Shown piece after piece: positions 40,211 through 48,118 of a stretch of DNA of 64,000 bases. The stretch comes from SMWD01 sp964629475 (lineage in GTDB: Bacteria; Pseudomonadota; Gammaproteobacteria; Steroidobacterales; GCA-2729495): contig CAZVQW010000016.1 in assembly GCA_964629475.1 (NCBI GenBank), forward strand, positions 6,424-70,423. Reading direction: 5' to 3'. A model generated the notes under the pieces. It saw only the letters and a list, made by a program, of their open reading frames with translations. It did no database searches and was not told the origin of the DNA. Within the stretch, counting starts at the first letter, position 1; each line of letters begins with the position of its first letter. The translations under genes and the position numbers were made by a program.

Positions 40211-41401
40211 ATGGTTGCGCAGCGACACGATCCTGCCAGTGCAGCGGCAGCGCGTACTGCCGAGGTGAATCGATTCATACATACCTTCGGCGAGAGTGTG
40301 AAGCATTTCTTTCGTGACCAGCAACGTTCTGCCATGACCTCGCCGTTGTTTAACCTTCCGGGACGTCTTGTTCTGGGTAGCCATTGCTACTATGAACATC
40401 TTCCAGAGTTATTGGCCGAGATTCGCCGGCACGCGAGCGCAGAAACGATCGGCCGGCGGATGAAGGGCTTGTGCGCGCGGCCCAACTACGTTCACCTGAA
40501 TTCGCTGGCGCTGGGTTACCTGGTGGGGCGTGAGCAGGCCCGGCTCGGTGGAGTGACGGTGGACGATGATCCGGAAACGGTCGCGGCGGTGCTCGAATTC
40601 TGGGCAGGTGTGTGTCGCAGCTACAGAAACGACGGCCTGTTGTTGCCTGACGAGACAGAATTCACGTTGCCCATTCTGCCCGCACAAACAGTCAGTGATC
40701 TCGACGCATGCTTGCGTAGCGATCTCCCGGAGGAACTGCAGCGGCAGATGCACCGGATGGTCGCGACCATCGAGCTCTACACCTTTATTCTTCACGGGGA
40801 AGCGCGTGTCGGAGTTTTTCACCACGGGCCCTATCCGGTTGACGGCGGAGATACCATCGTCGTGAAAGAACTGGTGGGATTGCGCGAGGATTTCTATCCG
40901 TGGGCACGTCTGGATACACGCTTACCGTATGATCACCTCATTAGTGTGATGCGCCTGCGCGATGTGCAGTCCAGGATCGTGCTGTTTGGTACTCTGACTA
41001 CGGAGCCGAAGGACTACCGGCAGCACATCGTTGCCGAACAGATATTCACGGTGAACGCTGGAGCATTTCACCTGTTGCCGGCCGAGGAAATTCTCACATT
41101 GACCTCGGTCGCCGCCGATGCCCAACTGGCGCTTTATCGCCGCGCTATTGAATGGGATGATCGATACCGGATCGAGTACGGCGCAGATCTGTACGGCTGT
41201 CTGCTCAAGAGCTTCGCGGACCTGCTCGATTTTGGCGCTGAGTTCGGCGACACAATTCGCACCCGCTTCGCCGAATCCGTTCGGCGACATCTGGATGATC
41301 TGCATAGCGGGCGTGAACAGCCCTGGGTGCTGGAGCATATCGCGAAGACCGAGGGACCCATCTTCTCGCCCCTGTCCGGCATCGAAGGACGTGAGTTGTG
41401 A
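40211..41401 (+). CDS. Unrecognised ~390-residue protein, tandem paralogue A
   Basis: 396 residues, no family recognised. Shares with the next gene RPxYxxL near residue 90, a YRxDGLLxPDE block near 140, and ELYxFILHGExRxGxFxHGPYxVxGG around 200-225, followed by DFxPW. Conserved His, Gly and acidic residues in the HGE...HGPY block look like a ligand or metal site, but this is guesswork. No transmembrane segment or signal. The start ATG is only a base or two after GGCGGGG, and the stop overlaps the next gene's GTG. No PEP-synthase ATP-grasp motifs (RSSAxxED) were found. Confidence 0.75.
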   Translation: MVAQRHDPASAAAARTAEVNRFIHTFGESVKHFFRDQQRSAMTSPLFNLPGRLVLGSHCYYEHLPELLAEIRRHASAETIGRRMKGLCARPNYVHLNSLALGYLVGREQARLGGVTVDDDPETVAAVLEFWAGVCRSYRNDGLLLPDETEFTLPILPAQTVSDLDACLRSDLPEELQRQMHRMVATIELYTFILHGEARVGVFHHGPYPVDGGDTIVVKELVGLREDFYPWARLDTRLPYDHLISVMRLRDVQSRIVLFGTLTTEPKDYRQHIVAEQIFTVNAGAFHLLPAEEILTLTSVAADAQLALYRRAIEWDDRYRIEYGADLYGCLLKSFADLLDFGAEFGDTIRTRFAESVRRHLDDLHSGREQPWVLEHIAKTEGPIFSPLSGIEGREL

Positions 41402-42567
41402 ACACGCTGTCGCTGGATGAATTGAATGACTACGTGAGGCATTTTGGTGCCAGTCAGAAAGCCTTCATGCGCTCTGAGAATCGCGCACTGTTGCGCTCCG
41501 TGCTCTTTGATGTACCACGGCGTTCGTCTTTGGGCTGGCATTGTTTATACGACCGCGCGCCGGCGATGCTTCGCCGCCTCGTGCAGGAACGATCAGCGGA
41601 GGAAATCGGTCGGCAGATGCGGCGCTTGTGTTCGCGACCCTACTACCTGCAGCTCTCCATTCTCATGTGCAGCTACTTCGGCGCGCGTCAGCAGCTCCTG
41701 CTGGACCACGGTCTGGGCCCGGGGCAGTCATTCGCCGGGGAAAAAATGGATGACGCGCTGTTCATGGTGGATTTCTGGCGGCGAGTCACCCGGGCTTACC
41801 GCAGCGATGGTCTGCTGTTTCCCGACGAGGCCGGCGATACCCAACCGGTGCTTCCATTGGACACGGTTGTGCAGCTGAATGAGCAACTCGACTCGACGAC
41901 CCGTGATGTGCACCAGCGGCTCCGCCGAATGGCCGCCACGTTAGAACTTTATGTGTTCATCCTCCATGGTGAGCAGCGGGACGGGCTTTTTGCCCATGGT
42001 CCATACGACGTTGGCGGCGGATGTCAGCTTGTGGTTCAGGAGTTTACGGATCTGCAGAATGACTTTCTGCCGTGGGCTGCAACGAAGGTACGGAATCCAT
42101 ATCCGCACCTGGCATTGGTGAGACGTACGAAAGGTGTGCAGGGACGTTTCGACCTTTTCGGCGGCGTGCTTTGGGATACGCCCGACCTCGGACCCCATGT
42201 CGAGGCGGAGGGTTTGTTTACACGAACGGCGGATGAGGCCATCGTGTCAGTGCCTCTAAATGAGCTGGAGCAGATTGAATCCTGCGCCGCCGCTTCCCAG
42301 AACGAGTTGTTCCTGAAGGCGGCTGAGTGGTCACCGCGCTTCAAAGCCGAATATGGCGTACACCTGTTCGCCAATCACTTGCGCGCTTTCTTCGAGCTGT
42401 GTTCGCCCGGCGGGGAATGGGATGAGTACCTTCGCAGTGAATTCGAGGCCTCGGCCACTCAAATTCTGGATTCGCTTCTGGAAGACGATGAACCGCCGTC
42501 CATCTGGAAGTTCATGGCGACGACACAGGGTGACTTCTTCTGGCCGATTGTCGGGTCGGCAGTGTGA
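41398..42567 (+). CDS. Unrecognised ~390-residue protein, tandem paralogue B
   Basis: 389 residues from a GTG overlapping the previous stop. It is the diverged tandem duplicate of the protein at 40211: same RPYYLQL, YRSDGLLFPDE, ELYVFILHGEQRDGLFAHGPY and DFLPW landmarks, and ending GDFFWPI. Translational coupling and retention of both copies argue for a heterodimer. Position directly ahead of the phosphohistidine swivel domain makes it a candidate substrate-binding or phosphoacceptor component of the PEP-dependent module. Function unknown. Confidence 0.75.
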   Translation: MNTLSLDELNDYVRHFGASQKAFMRSENRALLRSVLFDVPRRSSLGWHCLYDRAPAMLRRLVQERSAEEIGRQMRRLCSRPYYLQLSILMCSYFGARQQLLLDHGLGPGQSFAGEKMDDALFMVDFWRRVTRAYRSDGLLFPDEAGDTQPVLPLDTVVQLNEQLDSTTRDVHQRLRRMAATLELYVFILHGEQRDGLFAHGPYDVGGGCQLVVQEFTDLQNDFLPWAATKVRNPYPHLALVRRTKGVQGRFDLFGGVLWDTPDLGPHVEAEGLFTRTADEAIVSVPLNELEQIESCAAASQNELFLKAAEWSPRFKAEYGVHLFANHLRAFFELCSPGGEWDEYLRSEFEASATQILDSLLEDDEPPSIWKFMATTQGDFFWPIVGSAV

Positions 42568-42601
42568 AGTGTATGCGAGAACTACTGGAGGAGTCGGTAC
42601 G

Positions 42602-42940
42602 ATGCTGAGAGTTGGGCAGGGTAATTTAACTTCGGGCAACGGTTGCCGGGGCACACTCCGGGTCGTGGAGAGCGTGGCGGATGTGCTTGGTCTGCTGAAA
42701 GATGACGTGTCCGATGTCGTTCTCTTCACGCCGACGGCGTCAGCCACAATAATGACGCCGCTGTTCCCGCGAATCAAAGGTTTGGTTTGCACCACCGGCG
42801 GCGAGACATCGCACGTGGCGATCGTGGCGCGTGAGTTTAATCTTCCCTGCATCATGGGTAGCGAGATTGACTATGACGGCGAGCTCGATGGCTGCATCGT
42901 GAATTTCAATCAGCAGGGCGAGATCTTCTTTGAGGTCTGA
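42602..42940 (+). CDS. Free-standing PEP-utilising enzyme mobile (phosphohistidine swivel) domain
   Basis: 112 residues from ATG 42602, preceded by GGAGGAG; the frame is open further upstream inside the previous gene. CTTGGETSHVAIVAREFNLP (about residues 63-82) is the swivel-domain active site, with the histidine of GGETSH as the predicted phosphate carrier. In PEP synthase, pyruvate phosphate dikinase and phenylphosphate synthase this domain sits between ATP-grasp and PEP-binding domains; here it is a whole protein. It shares a TGATG stop/start with the PEP-binding-domain gene, so the two act together. Confidence 0.88.
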   Translation: MLRVGQGNLTSGNGCRGTLRVVESVADVLGLLKDDVSDVVLFTPTASATIMTPLFPRIKGLVCTTGGETSHVAIVAREFNLPCIMGSEIDYDGELDGCIVNFNQQGEIFFEV

Positions 42941-43866
42941 TGGAACGCGCGGCTATAAAAACGCAGGTGCTGCTTAACCTGAGCTTTCCGGAACTCGCGG
43001 GTCGCTATGCGCAATTGCCTTGCGATGGAGTGGGACTCATGCGGGCTGAATTTCTGGCCCTGTCGATGGGGGTCCACCCGCGGAAGTTGATTGCAGATGG
43101 TGGTGCGGAGCGCTTCATCGGGTTCTTTGCGAAGCAGGTGGCGCAGGTGGCGCAGGCGTTTGCGCCGCGCCCGGTGCTGTACCGGACATTGGACCTGAAA
43201 TCGAATGAGTATGCCGGTCTGGAGGGTGGCTCAGACTACGAAGATACGGAAGAGAATCCGATGTTGGGCTTCCGTGGCTGTAGCCGGTACCTGGCGGACC
43301 CTGAGAGTTTTCGCCTCGAGTTACGCGCCGTGAAACGCGTGATCGATTCCGGTTTGCGAAACGTCAACATCATGATGCCGTTCGTTCGTTTTCCCCGTGA
43401 GCTTGTGCAGTGTCGGGAGTGGGTGCACGAGGAAGGGCTGTTCGATGACCCGAATTTCGAACTGTGGATGATGGCCGAAGTGCCGTCCAATGTGCTGCAG
43501 ATCGATGATTTCCTGCCCCATGTGTCTGGCGTGTCCATCGGCTCCAATGACCTGACCCAGCTCATCCTCGGTATCGATCGTGACAGTCACCGGCTTGCTG
43601 ACCGGTTCGATGTACAGGATTCTGCGGTGCTGGCGGCGATTGCTCGAATTGCGCGGGCTTGTCGGGCTAACAACCTGCCAGTGTCGATCTGTGGCAGTGC
43701 CCCGTCGAGCAATCCAGCGCTCATTCGGAGACTCATCGAGTTCGGCCTCACCAGCATTTCGGTGTCGGCCGAAGCGTTCGAATCGACGGTGCAGGAGGTT
43801 GCAAAGGTCGAGGCCGAGCTGAGCCTCGTCGATGAGCGGGGGCCCGGCGCTGTGACAGATTCGTGA
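42940..43866 (+). CDS. Free-standing PEP/pyruvate-binding TIM-barrel domain (PEP synthase C-terminal type)
   Basis: 308 residues covering only the C-terminal domain of PEP synthase (whole enzyme ~790). Catalytic landmarks are all present: GVGLMRAEFL, YRTLDLKSNEY, EENPMLGFRGCSRYL, IMMPFVRFPREL, MAEVPSNV, SIGSNDLTQLILGIDRDS and the general-acid cysteine in ICGSAPSSNP. The arrangement follows E. coli PpsA closely. It should transfer phosphate between PEP/pyruvate and the swivel histidine of the adjacent protein. No ATP-grasp domain is encoded in the window, so the pair resembles PTS enzyme I in logic: PEP as donor, an unknown acceptor. Confidence 0.88.
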   Translation: MERAAIKTQVLLNLSFPELAGRYAQLPCDGVGLMRAEFLALSMGVHPRKLIADGGAERFIGFFAKQVAQVAQAFAPRPVLYRTLDLKSNEYAGLEGGSDYEDTEENPMLGFRGCSRYLADPESFRLELRAVKRVIDSGLRNVNIMMPFVRFPRELVQCREWVHEEGLFDDPNFELWMMAEVPSNVLQIDDFLPHVSGVSIGSNDLTQLILGIDRDSHRLADRFDVQDSAVLAAIARIARACRANNLPVSICGSAPSSNPALIRRLIEFGLTSISVSAEAFESTVQEVAKVEAELSLVDERGPGAVTDS

Positions 43867-43876
43867 GGGTACCGTG

Positions 43877-44806
43877 ATGTCTTTATTGATGCGTCAGGAC
43901 GATTCTATCCACGTAATTGGCGACGAGCCTAACTGGCGGGAGGCGTTTTACTTCGATTTCTTTGATCCGGAAACGCGATTGTCCGGGTTCGGCTACTCCG
44001 GGGTTCACCCCAACCAGGAGATCGGTGACGTGATCTTCGCGCTGTGGAAAGATGACGTCTTGCTGGCCCGCTTTACGCGCTGGGATTTCAACATTCCCAG
44101 AGACATCGGGGAGGAGCGGCTGGATTTCGGGCCGTTGGGCTTTTATTCGGTCAAGCCTTTTCAGACCTGGGGCATTTTTTTCGATGACGGCTTCTGCCAG
44201 CTCGATCTGACCTTCGAGGCGATACACAGGCCGTACTTCTGGGCGGACTCGGCAACTGCCCTCGCAGAGACGAACAGCCATCACTACGAACAGCAGGGTC
44301 GTTACACAGGCAAAGTTCGGGTAGCTGGCACGCAATACGAGGTCAACGGCGTTGGGGTGCGCGACCACGCCTGGGGTTGGGGTGCGCGCGCCGGAATCAA
44401 GGGTTGGCTGTGGGCGTCGGCGCAGTTCAGCACAGATTTTGCGTTTAATACTTTTCAGGTCGCCCTCGGTAATGATCGGAACATTCTGTACGGCTACCTG
44501 TACCGGGGTCAGGATAATCTGTTCCTGCGGCGCTCGCGACTGGTCGCACAATATGCACAGCCGGGACAAGCACCGACGGCATTTCGCGCGGAGTTGGAAA
44601 CACGTTCCGGTGAAAAACTTTCCGCCTCGGCGCGCATCCTCAACGCATTCAACATCTCGCACCAGGAGCGGAACAAGCAGGGCTATCATTATTTCTGCGC
44701 CACCGAGTACCTCTGTGACGGGCAAACCGGCTACGGCCATGCGAATTTCCACTGGCGCACCAACGCTCACCGCCCTGGTGACTGGACAGTGGCCGAGACG
44801 CAATGA
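43877..44806 (+). CDS. Unknown two-barrel (lipocalin-like) protein, paralogue of 39233
   Basis: 309 residues from ATG 43877, with GAGGG upstream. Shares EPNWREAFYFDFFD, HHYEQQGRYTGKVR and RDHAWGWGARAG with the protein at 39233. Beta-rich, no signal peptide, no recognised catalytic motif. Together with its paralogue it encloses the two unknown tandem genes and the split PEP module, an arrangement pointing to one functional cassette. The C-terminal CATEYLCDGQTGYGHANFHW is the matching end of the second barrel. Function unknown. Confidence 0.75.
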   Translation: MSLLMRQDDSIHVIGDEPNWREAFYFDFFDPETRLSGFGYSGVHPNQEIGDVIFALWKDDVLLARFTRWDFNIPRDIGEERLDFGPLGFYSVKPFQTWGIFFDDGFCQLDLTFEAIHRPYFWADSATALAETNSHHYEQQGRYTGKVRVAGTQYEVNGVGVRDHAWGWGARAGIKGWLWASAQFSTDFAFNTFQVALGNDRNILYGYLYRGQDNLFLRRSRLVAQYAQPGQAPTAFRAELETRSGEKLSASARILNAFNISHQERNKQGYHYFCATEYLCDGQTGYGHANFHWRTNAHRPGDWTVAETQ

Positions 44807-44858
44807 AACACCCACACGAGCATTGTTCCCTGATGATCGGTAACCGAGGGGCGGCACC

Positions 44859-45941
44859 ATGAGAATCGGCTACCTGATTGATACCAACAAAGGGGACTAC
44901 GACCAACCACTGCCCGGGCGGGAAGATGCTGCCACCACTCTGGAGGCCATGATCGAGGAGGGGGTTCTGGCTGAGAAGGCTGGTTTTCACTCAATCCAGG
45001 TGCCGGATCGGCACGGTCGTACCGAGTCGTACTTCGGGTCGCCGCTGAACTTGCTGACGATACTCGCGCATGAGACCGAAAAGGTTGCCCTCGGTTCGTA
45101 TTGCCTGGTCAATACGCTGTATCACCCGATGCACGTCGCCGAGCAGTGCGCCATCATCGACAACATCTCCCGAGGGCGCCTCTACATGACCTGGGGCCGC
45201 GGCTACCATGCGGGCTACTGGGGCCAGTTCGGCATCCCCGAGGAACGGATGCTCGGTCGCTTCCTCGATAGTGTCCGCCTGATTGAAAAGGCACTTGAAT
45301 CGAAGGGCCGACGTTTCAATTGGGACAGCGACTTCCACCAGGTTCGCGACGGTCTTCTGTCCCCGCATTGTTACCAGCAGCCACGTTTCCCGTTCTGGGG
45401 CAGCGGCCAGCTACCGGCGGCCATCGAACGGTGTGGTGCGTACGCCGATGCATGGACCTGTGATCAATTCCCGATCCTGCCCGCGGTTTGGGCTCAGCAG
45501 GCGGGCGCCTACCGCGCCAGGGCGGCGGAACATGGCAAGCGACCGTTCATCGTGCTGATGCGCGACGGCTGGACGGCAGCCAGTTCCGGGCAGGCAGACG
45601 CGGAGTTCGGATCACACTACGTCGCCGAGATGCGATTCTATTGTGCCCAGGGGATCCTCGCTCACCATCCGCAGTTCGACTCACCGGAGAAGATCACCCT
45701 GGAAACGGCTCGAGAGCACGTGGTATTAGGCACGCCTGCGCAGTGCCGGGAGCGCCTTGAGTGGTATCACGAAGAACTGGGCGTGGACTACTTCACGATG
45801 CGTTTTCGAATGGTGACCGGGCCATCGTTCGAAGCTACGCGCGACCAGATCCTCCGTTTTGGCGAGGAAGTCGTGCAACCTCTGCACCGTAAGTACCCGC
45901 CGCTCGACCATCCGGCGATTCCGGAAGCCTGTCGCTGGTAA
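44859..45941 (+). CDS. Luciferase-like monooxygenase (LLM class)
   Basis: 360 residues. TIM-barrel LLM features: MRIGYLIDTNKGDY, AEKAGFHSIQVPDRHGR, NTLYHPMHVAEQCAIIDNISRGRLYMTWGRG, and late LGTPAQCRERLEWYHEELGVDYFTMRFRM. Reduced flavin plus O2 would oxygenate an operon intermediate. GAGGGG precedes the ATG. Sequence is clearly diverged from the LLM proteins at 33467 and 48119, so the three probably act at different steps. Flavin could be FMNH2 or F420; the sequence does not decide. Confidence 0.88.
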   Translation: MRIGYLIDTNKGDYDQPLPGREDAATTLEAMIEEGVLAEKAGFHSIQVPDRHGRTESYFGSPLNLLTILAHETEKVALGSYCLVNTLYHPMHVAEQCAIIDNISRGRLYMTWGRGYHAGYWGQFGIPEERMLGRFLDSVRLIEKALESKGRRFNWDSDFHQVRDGLLSPHCYQQPRFPFWGSGQLPAAIERCGAYADAWTCDQFPILPAVWAQQAGAYRARAAEHGKRPFIVLMRDGWTAASSGQADAEFGSHYVAEMRFYCAQGILAHHPQFDSPEKITLETAREHVVLGTPAQCRERLEWYHEELGVDYFTMRFRMVTGPSFEATRDQILRFGEEVVQPLHRKYPPLDHPAIPEACRW

Positions 45942-45988
45942 GGAACGATCGCATGCTCTTTCTCTTTGCATGGACACTGGAGTGACGA

Positions 45989-46420
45989 ATGACTGACGCG
46001 AAGATTACTTACCGTGGTGTGGTGTACCCCTGGCAGTGCGATGGCATGGGGCACTTCACGACACGTCAATACATGGCCATGTTCGATGAAGCAGGCTGGC
46101 ATTTTCTCTACGAAGTCGGTTTCGATCCGCGCCTGATCAAGGAGAAGAACATCGGCTGGGCCGATGTCCGTCATGAAATCGAATATTTGACAGAGGTGCG
46201 CGAGGGTGAACTGGTGTTGATCGAAAGCAGACCTTTATGTGTCGGCAATAAGTCAATCCAGTATCAGCTGGAGATGAAATCCGTTACGAACGGTGAGACC
46301 TGCGCCAGGCTGACCGGAATCTGCGTGCAGTTCGATCTGGTCGAGCGATGCGCCATACCTGTCCTGCCGGAAGTCCGTGAGCGGATTGTGGCGTGGCTGG
46401 ATCACCCCGAGGGGTCGTAG
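45989..46420 (+). CDS. Hot-dog fold acyl-CoA thioesterase (4HBT family)
   Basis: 143 residues. The N-terminal VYPWQCDGMGHFTTRQYMAMFDEAGW matches the 4-hydroxybenzoyl-CoA thioesterase signature (WxxDxxGHxxxxxY), with D24-equivalent acid and GH. Strand pattern and length are typical. Hydrolyses an acyl-CoA, either to release product or to relieve CoA trapping. It lies 47 bp after the LLM gene and 4 bp before the IpdA-like gene, so it is part of the operon and implies that intermediates there are CoA thioesters. Confidence 0.88.
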   Translation: MTDAKITYRGVVYPWQCDGMGHFTTRQYMAMFDEAGWHFLYEVGFDPRLIKEKNIGWADVRHEIEYLTEVREGELVLIESRPLCVGNKSIQYQLEMKSVTNGETCARLTGICVQFDLVERCAIPVLPEVRERIVAWLDHPEGS

Positions 46421-46424
46421 GGTC

Positions 46425-47306
46425 TTGGAGAAAAAACTGAACATTGAGGCAGCGGCCGCCCTGGTGCCGGACGGGAGCACGATTGCTCTGGGCGGGCTGT
46501 CAATGAATTCTTCACCCATGGCGCTGGTGCGCGAGCTCATCCGCCAGGAGAAAAGAGATCTGACGGTGGTCGCCATCGTGAATGGCCTGGCGGTCGACTG
46601 GCTTGCGGCGGCGGGTTGTGTACGCCGGGTGTTGACCGGTTTGGTCAGCTTCGAAGGGATGGGTCTGGCGCCTAACTTCCGTCATGCGGTTGAGTCCGGA
46701 ATGCTCGCGGTCGAGGAGTATTCAGAGTATTTGTTGATTGCCCGCCTCAGGGCCGCGGCGACGAACCTGCCCTTCATGCCGACGAAAGCCGGTCTGGGTA
46801 CCGATGTACTCGCCCTTCACCCGGACACCACTCGCTTGGAAACGGATCCGGTCACCGGTGAAGCCTACGTCGCGTGTACTCCCCTGCCGGTGGACATTGC
46901 CATCGTTCATGCGCATGCCGCGGACGGGTTCGGAAATGTGCGGGTCGATCCGAAGCTGGTTTGGATGGACAACGAAATAGTGAATGCGGCCGGGACGACG
47001 ATTGTTACCGTAGAGAAGATTATTCCTCACCGCGAATTTGTTGCCGAGCCTCATCGAACAACCTACCCCCGGTTCATCGTCGACGCCGTGGTCGAGGTTC
47101 CGTGGGGGGCGTATCCGACGTCCTGTTTTCCCCGCTACACTCACGACAAGGAATTTTTCGCTGCTTATTCGACAGCGGCCAGGGCGCCTGCGCAGTTTCA
47201 GCAATATTTTTCCGAGCAAGTCCTCGGACCCGAGACACACGCCGCCTTTCTGCAGGCAAACGGCGGCGTGGGTACAGTGATGCGCATTCGCAGGCGAACG
47301 ACATGA
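46425..47306 (+). CDS. CoA-transferase family I, alpha-type subunit (IpdA-like), second copy
   Basis: 293 residues from TTG 46425, the first codon after the thioesterase stop that preserves the homology start (EKKLNIEAAAALVPDGSTIALGG); an open frame continues upstream inside the thioesterase gene. Shares MALVRELIRQEKRDL, NGLAVDWLA and LPFMPTKAGLGTD with the copy at 15048, and has VEEYSEYLL at the IpdA glutamate region. Works with the overlapping beta-type gene, probably as a CoA-ester hydrolase or transferase late in the operon's pathway. The TTG start is tentative. Confidence 0.82.
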   Translation: MEKKLNIEAAAALVPDGSTIALGGLSMNSSPMALVRELIRQEKRDLTVVAIVNGLAVDWLAAAGCVRRVLTGLVSFEGMGLAPNFRHAVESGMLAVEEYSEYLLIARLRAAATNLPFMPTKAGLGTDVLALHPDTTRLETDPVTGEAYVACTPLPVDIAIVHAHAADGFGNVRVDPKLVWMDNEIVNAAGTTIVTVEKIIPHREFVAEPHRTTYPRFIVDAVVEVPWGAYPTSCFPRYTHDKEFFAAYSTAARAPAQFQQYFSEQVLGPETHAAFLQANGGVGTVMRIRRRTT

Positions 47307-48103
47307 GCCCGGTACCAGCAACCGCAGGCTATACCACCGATGAGTTAATGATCGTCACCCTCGCCCGGCAGTTCGATAATTTCACCCGGGCATTCAACGG
47401 CGCCGTATCATTCATACCCGTCTGTGCCTATCTGCTGGCGAGAAAGACCCATGCGCCCGATCTCGTCTGGGCGGCATCATCCATTGCGATCGATGCGGAT
47501 CCCGCCCGCCTGGGCGAGTCCACGCTTTCGGACTCGATCTGGGAGGGTGCGGCGATGCTTTCCAACTCTCCATTTGATTTCTGGGTATTCGCTCAAGGCA
47601 GGCGTTACAACACGTTCGCATTTCGCGGCGCGCAGATCGATCGATTCGGCAACGTGAATAACACGGTGATTGGCTCGTACGATCAACCAAAAGTCAGATT
47701 ACCCGGTGGCGGTGGGATGGCTGATCTGGGTTGTATGGTTCCGGACATTTATCTTTGGAGCACAACCCACAACCCGAAGATATTTGTGGAAAAACTCGAC
47801 TTCCGATCCGGGATCGGCTGGGGTGATGGAGGCAATCACCGTGAGGCACTGGGCTTACCAGGAGGTCCCAGGCTCTGCGTAACCAACCTGTGCGTGATGG
47901 ATTTTCATCCGCAGTCGAAGGCTATGCGGCTGAAGAGCCTGCATCCGGAGGTCAGCGTCGCAACGGTGCGGGAGTCGACTGGCTTCGAGGTGCTGTTACC
48001 CGAATGCGAGGTTCCGCTCACCGATCCACCGGGGGAGGAGGAGCTGCGCATCCTGCGCGAAGAGGTCGATCCCACATCCATGCGCCTGCGTGAGTTTAAG
48101 TAG
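47303..48103 (+). CDS. CoA-transferase family I, beta-type subunit (IpdB-like), second copy
   Basis: 266 residues from ATG 47303, overlapping the alpha-type stop (ATGA). The frame is open far upstream inside the alpha gene, but homology with the copy at 15938 begins at YTTDELMIVTLARQF. GAQIDRFGNVNNTVIGSYDQ and LPGGGGMADLG correspond to the first copy; the catalytic SENG motif of true transferases is again absent. The pair 46425/47303 and the pair 15048/15938 are diverged duplicates serving different pathways. Confidence 0.83.
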   Translation: MSPVPATAGYTTDELMIVTLARQFDNFTRAFNGAVSFIPVCAYLLARKTHAPDLVWAASSIAIDADPARLGESTLSDSIWEGAAMLSNSPFDFWVFAQGRRYNTFAFRGAQIDRFGNVNNTVIGSYDQPKVRLPGGGGMADLGCMVPDIYLWSTTHNPKIFVEKLDFRSGIGWGDGGNHREALGLPGGPRLCVTNLCVMDFHPQSKAMRLKSLHPEVSVATVRESTGFEVLLPECEVPLTDPPGEEELRILREEVDPTSMRLREFK

Positions 48104-48118
48104 TCGCGCCCGACGCAA

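Noticed and set aside
40211..42567. Idea that the tandem ~390-residue proteins are diverged ATP-grasp (PPDK_N) subunits
   Set aside because: No GGKxAxLGEL, RSSAxxED or AxxSFAGQ-like segments and no matching order of conserved arginines; length alone is similar.
42353..42601. Upstream extension of the swivel-domain gene
   Set aside because: It overlaps the end of the previous gene in another frame; ATG 42602 has GGAGGAG and gives the normal domain length.
43883..44860. Minus-strand open frame of 325 codons opposite the 43877 gene
   Set aside because: The plus-strand protein has a conserved paralogue at 39233 and fits the operon; the antisense frame has no family features.
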